Shown: piece after piece, positions 25,079 through 32,288 of the stretch
Layout: the number at the start of each line of letters is the position of its first letter
How positions within the stretch are numbered: the stretch's first letter is position 1
NCBI GenBank assembly: GCA_029776155.1
Contig: JAKOTU010000079.1
Span: forward strand, 1 to 40,582
Source: Bacillota bacterium
GTDB taxonomy: Bacteria > Bacillota > Limnochordia > Darwinibacteriales > Darwinibacteriaceae
Direction of reading: 5' to 3'
DNA: 40,582 nt
The notes under the pieces: generated by a model
Database searches by the model: none
What the model was told of the DNA's origin: nothing
What the model saw: only the letters and a program-made list of their open reading frames with translations
Translations under genes and position numbers: made by a program

Positions 25079-25182
25079 CTGTCATTCTTGGCGAGGGTTT
25101 GCAGCGAATTTCTGAAGCGGTTGGGCAGAGGGAACCCGGCGGCTTCTAGCAGCATTTTCCACAGAAGATGGAGGGTGACCAC

Positions 25183-25404
25183 ATGAGACAGAACCTCTAT
25201 GAAGCACAGCCTGGCAAGGAATACACCATTTTGGCAACTCCCGACTACAAATTGTTATCCAGCATCGGCCTGTTCAGCGGAGCCAAGGTGAAAATGGAAA
25301 GCCGCTACGGCCTGGGCGGGCCCGTTTCCCTATCCTTGTCCACCAAGAAGATTGCCGTGGGGAAGGATCTCGCCACCCAGATCTACGTGCGCGAGGTGCA
25401 GTAA
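25183..25404 (+). CDS. feoA: Ferrous iron transport protein A
   Basis: This 73-residue SH3-like protein starts at ATG 25183 after GGAGGGTG. Its pattern matches FeoA: LYEAQPGKEYTIL, LLSSIGLFSGAKVKMES, and a closing strand YVREVQ preceded by a Thr/Ala-rich strand where FeoA normally has the ALR/AxxIxV segment. FeoA binds FeoB in the cytoplasm and supports ferrous iron uptake. The feoB start lies one base after its stop. Confidence 0.85.
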   Translation: MRQNLYEAQPGKEYTILATPDYKLLSSIGLFSGAKVKMESRYGLGGPVSLSLSTKKIAVGKDLATQIYVREVQ

Positions 25405-25405
25405 C

Positions 25406-27193
25406 ATGGGCCGCAGCTGCCATGAACTGCAGGAAGATCGGGAGGTGCTGGAGCTTAGGGACAAGATTCTCCTCATGGGTCCGCCCAATGTGGGCAAAAG
25501 CGTTTTCTTTTCCGAGCTCACCAGCATTCATGTGGTGAGCTCCAATTATGCAGGTACAACAGTCTCCTACATGAAAGGGACGGTGTCCCTCAATGGCAGG
25601 GCATACAACTTGTTGGACGTGCCAGGGACCTATTCGCTGGCAGCTACCTCCCTGGCCGAGGAGGTAGCCCTGCAGTTTCTAGCCAGCGATCCCTTGGCCA
25701 TATTATTCGTACTCAATGCTGCGGATCTGGAAGGCAGCATTAAACTGCTCTTAGAAGTGCTGGAGTTTGAAATCCCGGTGGTGGCGGCCTTAAACCTTGC
25801 TGATGTGGCCAGCCGCAAGGGCATGGAAATCGATCTGGAGCTGCTCCAGCAGGAACTGGGCGTGCCCATTGTGCCCACGGTGGCCGTGAAACGCCAAGGG
25901 CTTAGAGAACTTGTGGACGAGCTCTCGCGGGTAGTGGCCAGCAGTGAGGCTGCCGCGGCCAGCGTGAAAAGGGCCGAGGAGGCCCGCCGCGGCTCTGATC
26001 TAGAGCTTTGGCAGCGGGCACAGCAGATTACCGCCAAATGCCTGCGCTGGACCAACGGCAAGCCCAGCAGATTGGACCGTTTGGGCGATGCCATGCTCAA
26101 CCCCTGGCCGGGCATTCCCTTGGCGGTGCTTGTGATTCTGCTTAGCGTCGGTGTGGTGGTGGGAGCGGGCAAAGCCCTGAGGGCCGTGCTTCTGCTTCCT
26201 TTGGTCAATGGGTTCATTGTTCCGTTCTTTGAGGGCTTGTTCTCCCGCTTTGCGCTGCCTGCGGTGGTGCATAATGTGCTCATCGGTGAGTTCGGCATCT
26301 TCCGCATCAGCTTTGAGTGGATTTTGGCTCTGGTTATGCCCTACGTGCTCCTCTTCCAGCTGGTCTTTTCTTTCCTTGAGGACAGCGGTGTTCTGCCCCG
26401 CATAGCCGTTTTGTTTGACAACATCATGCGCAAGCTCGGTGTGCAGGGGGGCAGCTTGATCAGTATTATGCTGGGTTATGGCTGTGCCGTACCGGCCATA
26501 ATCGGCACCCGTACAGCAACCACTAGAAAAGAGCGGCTGATTGTCACCACCATCATCTGCTTTGCCGTGCCCTGCATTTCCCAAACAGGCGCGTTATTCT
26601 CCCTGTTATCCGCCTATTCCTACTGGTTAGTGTTGGCGGTACTGGCCGTGGGCTTGCTGGTCTTTGCTTTAGTCTCTGTACTGACCAGCAGATTCCTCCA
26701 GGGGACTGTGGATCCTTTGGTGATTGAGATTCCCAACCTGCTCATCCCTGAGCCCCGCGCCTACTTCAAAAAGTTTTTCATCCGGGCCAAGCATTTTGTG
26801 GTGGATGCGGAAGGGCCCATGCTCGTTGCTGTGGTGATCGCGGCCCTCTTGGCCGAGACGGGCATTCTGACTGGACTCAGCATCGTGCTGAGGCCCTTGG
26901 TTTCCGGCTGGCTGGGACTGCCCCCAGAGGCGTCCATGTCCCTGATCTTGGGCATTATCCGCCGGGAGATGTCTGTGGCCCCGCTCTTAGCCTTACAGCT
27001 CGATGGTCTGCAGGTCTTTGTGGGGGCGGTAGTTTCCCTGATCTACCTGCCCTGCATGTCGGTGTTCGGCATTTTGGCCAAGGAGTTCGGGGCTAAGGTT
27101 GCCGTGGCCATCGGCGCTGGCACTACCGTAACCGCGCTCTTCCTGGGTGGGGTGCTCAACCACCTGATCCGCTTCCTCCTCAGTTTCGCATAG
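25406..27193 (+). CDS. feoB: Ferrous iron transport protein B
   Basis: This 595-residue protein starts at ATG 25406 after GAGGTG; longer in-frame readings run back through feoA. The N-terminal GTPase domain has G1 GPPNVGKS (25-32), G3 DVPG in NLLDVPGTYSL, and G4 NLAD. A helical spacer follows, then a membrane region from about residue 230 with FeoB gates: MLGYGCAVPAIIGTRTATTR (first gate, Cys-containing), ITTIICFAVPCISQTGA-like segment, and GIIRREMSVAPL. It moves Fe(II) across the inner membrane. Its length is slightly below typical FeoB (about 650-700), with no C-terminal FeoC-like tail. The Fur-type box upstream of feoA predicts induction under iron limitation. Confidence 0.94.
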   Translation: MGRSCHELQEDREVLELRDKILLMGPPNVGKSVFFSELTSIHVVSSNYAGTTVSYMKGTVSLNGRAYNLLDVPGTYSLAATSLAEEVALQFLASDPLAILFVLNAADLEGSIKLLLEVLEFEIPVVAALNLADVASRKGMEIDLELLQQELGVPIVPTVAVKRQGLRELVDELSRVVASSEAAAASVKRAEEARRGSDLELWQRAQQITAKCLRWTNGKPSRLDRLGDAMLNPWPGIPLAVLVILLSVGVVVGAGKALRAVLLLPLVNGFIVPFFEGLFSRFALPAVVHNVLIGEFGIFRISFEWILALVMPYVLLFQLVFSFLEDSGVLPRIAVLFDNIMRKLGVQGGSLISIMLGYGCAVPAIIGTRTATTRKERLIVTTIICFAVPCISQTGALFSLLSAYSYWLVLAVLAVGLLVFALVSVLTSRFLQGTVDPLVIEIPNLLIPEPRAYFKKFFIRAKHFVVDAEGPMLVAVVIAALLAETGILTGLSIVLRPLVSGWLGLPPEASMSLILGIIRREMSVAPLLALQLDGLQVFVGAVVSLIYLPCMSVFGILAKEFGAKVAVAIGAGTTVTALFLGGVLNHLIRFLLSFA

Positions 27194-27207
27194 AAAGGCG
27201 TGCGGCC

Positions 27208-27783
27208 ATGTGGATTACCAGAGTTACCAGGCAGATTGAGCAGTTGGCCGTAAAGAGCCGCCTGGTCTATGCTGCCGTATCTTTGTATTACCGGGAGATG
27301 GTGCGGCGGGAGGCGGAGCTGGCGGCCATCGGCCCGGAAGATAGGGTGCTCTGCATTGGGGGAGGAATCTGCCCCTACACGGCCATCTTGCTCCACGAAC
27401 TGACCGGGGCGGCGGTAACGGTGATCGACAATGACCGCGGCTGTGTGGAGCAGTGCTGCCGATTCTTAACCCGCCTGGGGTTGGCTGGGATCGGCGTGCA
27501 CTGGGCCGATGGCGCAGCAGTGGACTACCGGGATTACACCGTGATCCACCTGGCTATGCAGGTCTGCCCCCGGGAAGAAGTGCTGAGCAGAGTGCTTACC
27601 CATGCTCCCCAGGGAACCCGGGTCCTAGTGAGGGTGCCCAAGGGCTGTGTGCAGGGACTGTACTGCCCCTCCAGCAGTGGGCAGCTGGTGGGGGAGAGCC
27701 GTGTGCAGCACAGCGTGCTGTCCAACGTGGACTACACTTCCATTTTGGTAGTGCCCAAGCTGCCGGGGCGGTTGGCAGTATGA
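27208..27783 (+). CDS. Small SAM-dependent enzyme, nicotianamine-synthase-like methyltransferase fold
   Basis: This 191-residue protein follows feoB by 14 bases. The Rossmann SAM site is RVLCIGGGICPYTAILL followed by AVTVIDNDRGCVEQCCRF. The stretch YTVIHLAMQVCPREEVLSRV with GTRVLVRVPKG resembles the VVFLAALVG...K..V......APGALLVVRSAHG part of nicotianamine synthase, which transfers aminocarboxypropyl groups from SAM to make metal chelators. It is shorter than plant or archaeal synthases (about 280) and lacks their N-terminal helices. It lies in an iron-uptake operon and overlaps the start of a flippase-like gene by four bases. A chelator or lipid head-group role is possible; an ordinary methyltransferase cannot be excluded. 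Confidence 0.6.
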   Translation: MWITRVTRQIEQLAVKSRLVYAAVSLYYREMVRREAELAAIGPEDRVLCIGGGICPYTAILLHELTGAAVTVIDNDRGCVEQCCRFLTRLGLAGIGVHWADGAAVDYRDYTVIHLAMQVCPREEVLSRVLTHAPQGTRVLVRVPKGCVQGLYCPSSSGQLVGESRVQHSVLSNVDYTSILVVPKLPGRLAV

Positions 27784-28787
27784 TCCGCTGGGCAGCACAG
27801 GGTAGGACCAAGGCCTCCCTGATCCTCAACCTGTTTGGGGTTTTCGCCCTCGGCGCTTTAGTTTACATTGTCCTGCACACCGACTTTTCCTTGATTTGGC
27901 GGGAAGTGCGGGCTCTGCCCGCCCTGCTTGTGGGGCTGCTTTTCTGCCTGCAGATCGCAACCCAATTGGCCTTGAACTATCAGTGGTTCCGCCTCTGCCG
28001 GATCCTGGGCCTAAAGGCGTCCTTTGGGGCGCTGCTTGTGGTCAATGCCTACGGAACGGTGGTGGATGCCGCCAATCCAGGGGAAAAGGTAGGGGGTGAA
28101 CTGGCCAGGGTGCTCCAGCTCCACAACCTGCTTGGCTTCTCCGCCCAGCAGGCCACTTCCCTGGTCACCATCCAAAAGGCCCTCAGCCTCGCTGCCCTAG
28201 TGATCCTAAACGGGCTGGCCGTGTTTGTCCTGGGTGATGCCCTTACACACTGGACCTCGCCTTTCCCCCGCATAGCTGTGCTGGTGGTTCTGCTTGGACT
28301 GGCAGTTCTTTTGGGCTGTGCCCTCTTTGGTACAGAGCGCTTGAACAGCAGGATTCAGAGCATCAGAGGGGAGGGCCGCCTGGTGGGGGGATTGAAAAGG
28401 TGGATGGCCCGTTTTGCCCGGGATACCGCGGCCATTGGGCGAAGGCCGGGGGAGTGGGGGCGGCAGTTCTTGTTGGCGCTGGTTATTTGGACTTTGTTTC
28501 CCCTCAAACTGCAGTTGATTGTGTCCCAATACGCCAGGGTTAACCCCCTTTTGCTATTTGCCATCACTTTTCTAGCCTATTTTGCGGCCATGGTCCCCCT
28601 GCTGCCTGGGGGGTTGGGCACCTTTGAGGCGGTCATGGGCGGGATGCTCATGGCGGCAGGCTTAGGTTGGGAGCGGGCGCTAGCCATTAGCCTTGTGTTT
28701 CGGTTTATCACCTTTTGGTTTGTGGTGCTGCTGAGCGTACTCATTATCACTGCAGCAAAGGTAAGGGGGCTGGTGAGGAAGTGCTGA
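27780..28787 (+). CDS. Flippase-like membrane protein (YbhN/AglD/MprF-TM family, UPF0104)
   Basis: This 335-residue protein has about eight membrane helices. The ATG at 27780 overlaps the previous stop. Family marks are NYQWFRLCRILGLKASFGALLVVNAYG, DAANPGEKVGGELARV with the conserved G-E/K pattern near residue 100, and the C-terminal MVPLLPGGLGTFEAVMGGML. Members of this family (lysylphosphatidylglycerol synthase membrane domain, AglD-type) are thought to move or help modify lipid-linked substrates across the membrane. It is flanked by a SAM-dependent enzyme and a CDP-alcohol phosphatidyltransferase, hinting at a lipid-modification role tied to iron status. Confidence 0.82.
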   Translation: MIRWAAQGRTKASLILNLFGVFALGALVYIVLHTDFSLIWREVRALPALLVGLLFCLQIATQLALNYQWFRLCRILGLKASFGALLVVNAYGTVVDAANPGEKVGGELARVLQLHNLLGFSAQQATSLVTIQKALSLAALVILNGLAVFVLGDALTHWTSPFPRIAVLVVLLGLAVLLGCALFGTERLNSRIQSIRGEGRLVGGLKRWMARFARDTAAIGRRPGEWGRQFLLALVIWTLFPLKLQLIVSQYARVNPLLLFAITFLAYFAAMVPLLPGGLGTFEAVMGGMLMAAGLGWERALAISLVFRFITFWFVVLLSVLIITAAKVRGLVRKC

Positions 28788-29311
28788 GGCAGGTTCCTAA
28801 TCTGCTCACGCTGTTCAATATGTTCCTTGGCCTAAGGGTAGTGTTTTCCCTTTGGCAGGGCCCAGCCTCCCTGTGGCAGGCCTGTTTGCTTATCCTCCTC
28901 GCGGCGGTTGTCGACGGGGTAGATGGTCTACTGGCCAGGCGCTTAGGCGCTGAATCAGACCTGGGTAAGCAGCTGGACTCCTTTGCTGATCTGATCTCCT
29001 TTGGGGTTGCCCCGGCGCTCATTACCCTCAGCCACAGCGCAGTACGGGCCCTGGGCTGGCCCAGTTATGCCGCCTTGTGCCTGTACGTGCTGGCGGCGGC
29101 CTACCGCCTGGCCCGGTTTAACCTCGGCGATTTCAAAGAGTATTTCCTGGGCCTGCCCATTACCGCGGCTGGCGCCATCTTGACGGGTCTCAACTTGCTT
29201 TTTCATCTCACCGCGCTGGAGCGGGGGTGGGCGCTGGCAGGGCTCAATGGTCTGGTGCTCATCCTCGCGGGCATGATGGCCAGTACACTGCGGATTAAGC
29301 GGTTTTGCTAG
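28781..29311 (+). CDS. pssA: CDP-alcohol phosphatidyltransferase, probable phosphatidylserine synthase
   Basis: This 176-residue membrane protein has the full CDP-alcohol phosphatidyltransferase motif D48-G49-x2-A52-R53-x8-G62-x3-D66-x3-D70. PNLLTLFNMFLG at the N-terminus and SFGVAPALI after the motif are typical of PssA (type II phosphatidylserine synthase). GTG 28781 overlaps the previous gene by seven bases. It joins CDP-diacylglycerol with serine, or possibly another alcohol, at the inner membrane. It ends an operon-like run beginning with feoA and is followed by a bidirectional terminator. The head-group specificity is not certain. Confidence 0.85.
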   Translation: MLRQVPNLLTLFNMFLGLRVVFSLWQGPASLWQACLLILLAAVVDGVDGLLARRLGAESDLGKQLDSFADLISFGVAPALITLSHSAVRALGWPSYAALCLYVLAAAYRLARFNLGDFKEYFLGLPITAAGAILTGLNLLFHLTALERGWALAGLNGLVLILAGMMASTLRIKRFC

Positions 29312-29313
29312 CT

Positions 29314-29349
29314 AAAAATCCCATGGGCTGCGTTCCCATGGGATTTTTT
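29314..29349. terminator. Bidirectional terminator after pssA
   Basis: AAAAATCCCATGGG pairs with CCCATGGGATTTTTT around a 7-base loop. It has an A-run before and a T-run after, so it ends both pssA and the converging minus-strand gene. Confidence 0.9.
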
Positions 29350-29354
29350 GGTCT

Positions 29355-29918
29355 CTATTTTGCCGTCTGGATGGTGGGCCCGTCTTCGGCCACGTTAAGC
29401 ATGATTTGGGGAGTCAAAAAGCCCAAAAGTTCCCCTTTGAACAGGCCTAAATAGCCGTTGTTGGAGGCATTGTTGCCCATAATCCCTGTGGGCAGGCCCT
29501 GGGCATTGTTGATTTCCAATACTCCGCCGTACAACCCGGCGCGCAGGGCCACGAGTTTGGTCATCTGCCGGGTTCCGTTATACACCAGGATGGCCCCGGC
29601 GTTAGCCTCGTTCTGGATGGCCGCGGTGAGATGGCCCTCTTGGTTGAAGATGCCCACTGCTCCTCCATCTTCATAAGAAAGGAGCGATAACACCCGGTTC
29701 CCTTCCTGGTTGAACAGTTCTAGGCTGGTGTTGCCCTTGGCTTCATCATATTTAAGTACAGCCATTTCTTGTCCTTCGCTGTTCACGATCACCACTTCCC
29801 GGGCCACAATGCGTTCAAAGAACTGCTGGGTGGCGTTCACTATATTCACACCCGTCAGGGCAGAAAACAGGGCCAGAAACAGCAGGGGATAGATGATCAG
29901 GCGCTCATATTTGGACAT
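29355..29918 (-). CDS. Membrane-anchored repeat protein of unknown function
   Basis: This 187-residue protein starts at ATG 29918, seven bases after AAAGGAG. Residues 6-28 form one membrane helix (LIIYPLLFLALFSALTGVNI), placing the rest outside the membrane. From about residue 38 it is built of five or six repeats of 22-25 residues with the pattern hydrophobic-x-hydrophobic-(F/V/Y)-N-x-x-G, then a strand and a Gly-rich turn. Examples are VIVNSEGQEMAVL, LELFNQEGNRVLSLL, VGIFNQEGHLTAAI, ILVYNGTRQMTKLV and VLEINNAQGLPTGI. This suggests a small beta-solenoid. I recognise no named family. Confidence 0.7.
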   Translation of the reverse strand: MSKYERLIIYPLLFLALFSALTGVNIVNATQQFFERIVAREVVIVNSEGQEMAVLKYDEAKGNTSLELFNQEGNRVLSLLSYEDGGAVGIFNQEGHLTAAIQNEANAGAILVYNGTRQMTKLVALRAGLYGGVLEINNAQGLPTGIMGNNASNNGYLGLFKGELLGFLTPQIMLNVAEDGPTIQTAK

Positions 29919-29996
29919 AGAATCGCTCCTTTGCTGAACTGAATGGTGCTTCATTAATTCGTTGCGCGCGAGGAAAAACCTGCCGCGGGGCCTGTG

Positions 29997-31106
29997 CTAA
30001 AGCTCGTTTTGCTCCTGGAGGGACTTGCTGAGGGCTGTGAGCAGTTCCCCGCTGAGATCGTGGCCGTACTCCCAGATCATCAGCCCAGCCAGCCCCCGCC
30101 GGCGCGCGTAGGCTGCTTTGTGCCCCAGGGATTGGGCATCTTCGTAGGAGATAAACTCGCTGCCGTTGTAGAGGTAAGCGGCCTTGGCCGTATCGTCCCA
30201 GTGGCGGACGTAGCTGGGATCGGTTAGGAAGCGCTCCTTAAGTTCGTTGTAACTGAGTCCATGGGCATAGGCGGCGCTGGAAAAGGGTTGGAACAAGCCG
30301 TTGTTCTTAGGCTCCACACCCCGCCACGCCCTGGCGTAGAAGGGCACGCCCAGGAGCAGCTTACCGGGCTGAACGCCTGCCTTAAGATACAGCTCCACCG
30401 CTTGGTCTCCGCTCCAGCCCGCGGGATCCTGGGGATTGCTAAAGAGGTTCGCGGCATGGCCCGTGGTCGCGCTCCAGCCCCCGTAAAAATCGTAGGCCAT
30501 GAGCTTGAGGTAGTCCACCTGCTCTTGTACCCGGGCGACGTCGACCACCTGCACAAACCACGCCAGGGCAGGTACTGCCGTAGTTAAGGTGAGGGGGCGC
30601 CCGAGCTTAGCGCTGAGTGTGTTCAGCTCCCGGCGCAGATCCCCGAGGAGTCTGACGTAGTTTTCACCATCTTCAGGCCGGGACTTAATCTCCTGGCCCC
30701 CTGGCGGCCCCACGGGGTATTCCCAGTCAATGTCGATTCCGTCCAGGTTGTAACGCCCAATCCAGCTGGCCGCCTCCGCGGCGAACTGGGCCCGGCTGGC
30801 CCTGCTTGAGGCCAGATCGGAAAAACCCTCTGCCCCCCAGCCGCCCACAGAGAGGTTGATCCTCACCTGGGGATACCTGGCCTTCACCGCGGCCAGTTCC
30901 TCAAAGAGGTTGCTGAAGGCGGGAAGTCCCGGCTGGTCCTGCAGGGCGGGCAGATACAGGCGGGTTCCGTCGAGCAGGGCAAAGGCCACATTGATGGTAT
31001 CCAGCAGATCACCCCGGATATCCTGCGCGCTCCAGCGCCGGCCTTGGGCCATTTCGGCTTCCGTGCTTCCCAAGGGCCAGGTACGAAGATAACTGACAAT
31101 GAGCAT
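29997..31106 (-). CDS. Glycoside hydrolase family 18 (chitinase-like) without signal peptide
   Basis: This 369-residue protein starts at ATG 31106 after AAAGGGGGG on the minus strand. The GH18 signature is LDGIDIDWEYP with catalytic acid E129; VRINLSVGGW precedes it, and YLKLMAYDFYGGW, LLLGVPFYARAW and GLAGLMIWEYGHD follow. These cover the conserved strands of the TIM barrel, so the enzyme should be active on beta-1,4-linked GlcNAc polymers such as chitin or peptidoglycan-derived chains. No signal peptide or wall-binding domain is present at this start or in the longer frame. It may be cytoplasmic, spore-related or exported another way. Confidence 0.88.
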   Translation of the reverse strand: MLIVSYLRTWPLGSTEAEMAQGRRWSAQDIRGDLLDTINVAFALLDGTRLYLPALQDQPGLPAFSNLFEELAAVKARYPQVRINLSVGGWGAEGFSDLASSRASRAQFAAEAASWIGRYNLDGIDIDWEYPVGPPGGQEIKSRPEDGENYVRLLGDLRRELNTLSAKLGRPLTLTTAVPALAWFVQVVDVARVQEQVDYLKLMAYDFYGGWSATTGHAANLFSNPQDPAGWSGDQAVELYLKAGVQPGKLLLGVPFYARAWRGVEPKNNGLFQPFSSAAYAHGLSYNELKERFLTDPSYVRHWDDTAKAAYLYNGSEFISYEDAQSLGHKAAYARRRGLAGLMIWEYGHDLSGELLTALSKSLQEQNEL

Positions 31107-31234
31107 ATGGCTGCCCCCCTTTTGTGCTGTAACATGTATATTCCCCTGGGCAGGGGGCTGTTCCTCTGCAGGATTGGAGGCGGCTGGTGGGGAATACACA
31201 AACAATCATCTCTGCAGGCTGCAGATGGAGGACG

Positions 31235-32140
31235 ATGACCATTAGCATCTTCGAACCATTTCTCATGCTCGCTCTGCTCATTGCCCTTGGTGCTTTCCTT
31301 TACCACCGGCGCATCTTGGATCTGGATTTCTGCCGCCGCTTGAGCCGCCTGGTGGTGCGGGTTACCTTTCCGGTACTCCTCTTTTTGTCCATGTACAAGA
31401 ACATCACTGCCCAGGCGCTGCAGCGGGGTTGGCTTTTCACCGTGTGCGGCCTGGGTATTTCCGTGTTTTTAGCCGTAACTGCCCACTTCAGCGGGCGTGG
31501 CTTAGGCCTGGAAGGCAAAACCTTCGGCACCTTCCAGATTCTCTGTACCAATGGGAACAATGCCTTTTTGCCCATACCCTTAGTTTCCGCCTTATTCGGC
31601 CCAGAGTACGTGGTTTATCCCGTCCTGTTTGAACTGGGGGCTGGCTTGTTCTACTGGACTTACGGCGTGTCCCATCTGCGCGCCGACTCCCGTTTCAGCC
31701 CGAAGAGACTCTTCAACCCGAACATGCTGGGTTTGGTCTTGGGTCTAATCTTTGGTGCCCTGGGCCTGAGGCTTCCCGGCTTTCTTGTGGGGGGTATGGA
31801 GATCCTGGGCAATATCACCGTGGGTTCGGCCATGCTTATTATTGGGGCCCTGGTAGGGGACCTGGTGGCCAGAAGGCTGCCTCTGCGGCGGGAAGTGTGG
31901 GTGGTGGCCCTGCACCGTTTTCTGCTCAGCCCCGCCTTGGGCCTTGTGTGCCTGCCCTTTTTGGGGCTGCCCGCGCCCTTAAGCACCATCTTCCTCATGA
32001 TGACCACCATGCCTCCCTTGGTGACCACGGCCTTGGTGGCAGCTAGCCTCGGGGGGGATGAGGAACTGGCCGCGGCTGGGGTGGTTATCCCCACTGTTTT
32101 GAGCTTTGTGATCGTGCCTTTAGGTTTGTTGCTGTTCTGA
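31235..32140 (+). CDS. AEC-family transporter (auxin efflux carrier type)
   Basis: This 301-residue membrane protein has about ten helices. The family marks are RLSRLVVRVTFPVLLFLSM in the first half, ILCTNGNNAFLPIPLVSALFG (the conserved N-x-G/N-x-x-F-x-P region) and FNPNMLGLVLGLIFGALGL opening the second half. ATG 31235 lies close after TGGAGGA. AEC carriers export or exchange organic acids or similar anions across the inner membrane. It is divergent from the GH18 gene and has no operon partner. The substrate is unknown. Confidence 0.87.
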   Translation: MTISIFEPFLMLALLIALGAFLYHRRILDLDFCRRLSRLVVRVTFPVLLFLSMYKNITAQALQRGWLFTVCGLGISVFLAVTAHFSGRGLGLEGKTFGTFQILCTNGNNAFLPIPLVSALFGPEYVVYPVLFELGAGLFYWTYGVSHLRADSRFSPKRLFNPNMLGLVLGLIFGALGLRLPGFLVGGMEILGNITVGSAMLIIGALVGDLVARRLPLRREVWVVALHRFLLSPALGLVCLPFLGLPAPLSTIFLMMTTMPPLVTTALVAASLGGDEELAAAGVVIPTVLSFVIVPLGLLLF

Positions 32141-32194
32141 GGGGGTTGAAAAATCTCCGGGGGAAATTGCGAAAAAAGGGTGCAAAAAAAGAGG

Positions 32195-32217
32195 ATTTGC
32201 CTGGTTGGCTGGCAAAT
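32195..32217 (+). promoter_or_regulatory. Inverted repeat in the promoter region of the sugar ABC operon
   Basis: ATTTGCC and GGCAAAT form 7-base perfect arms around nine bases. It overlaps a weak -35-like TTGCCT (32197-32202) and lies next to an AT-rich -10 region near 32217-32225. A regulator site is plausible. Confidence 0.4.
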
Positions 32218-32249
32218 TATATCAGCGAGGTTGTTTCTGTGGGGCAAAA

Positions 32250-32263
32250 TGCAACCGGTTACA
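32250..32263 (+). promoter_or_regulatory. LacI-family-type operator upstream of the sugar-binding protein gene
   Basis: TGCAACCGGTTACA is palindromic at six of seven base pairs around a central CG, the form of LacI/GalR operators. It lies downstream of the presumed -10 region and 26 bases before the start codon, a repressing position. Confidence 0.55.
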
Positions 32264-32288
32264 TTACAACTCTGAGGAGGTTTCGGAA

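Larger units (their letters stand above)
24860..25182. other. Divergent intergenic region between the imino-acid operon and feoA
   Basis: These 323 bases separate divergent operons. The right half carries the consensus promoter and Fur-like box for feoA. Near the left edge is a short hairpin AACCCT/AGGGTT (24884-24898) in the leader of the minus-strand operon. I found no convincing minus-strand promoter and no coding capacity. Confidence 0.5.

Noticed and set aside
27453..27779. Longer start for the flippase-like gene
   Set aside because: The extension is the out-of-frame reading of the SAM-enzyme gene; ATG 27780 with a four-base overlap fits the operon and begins just before the first membrane helix.
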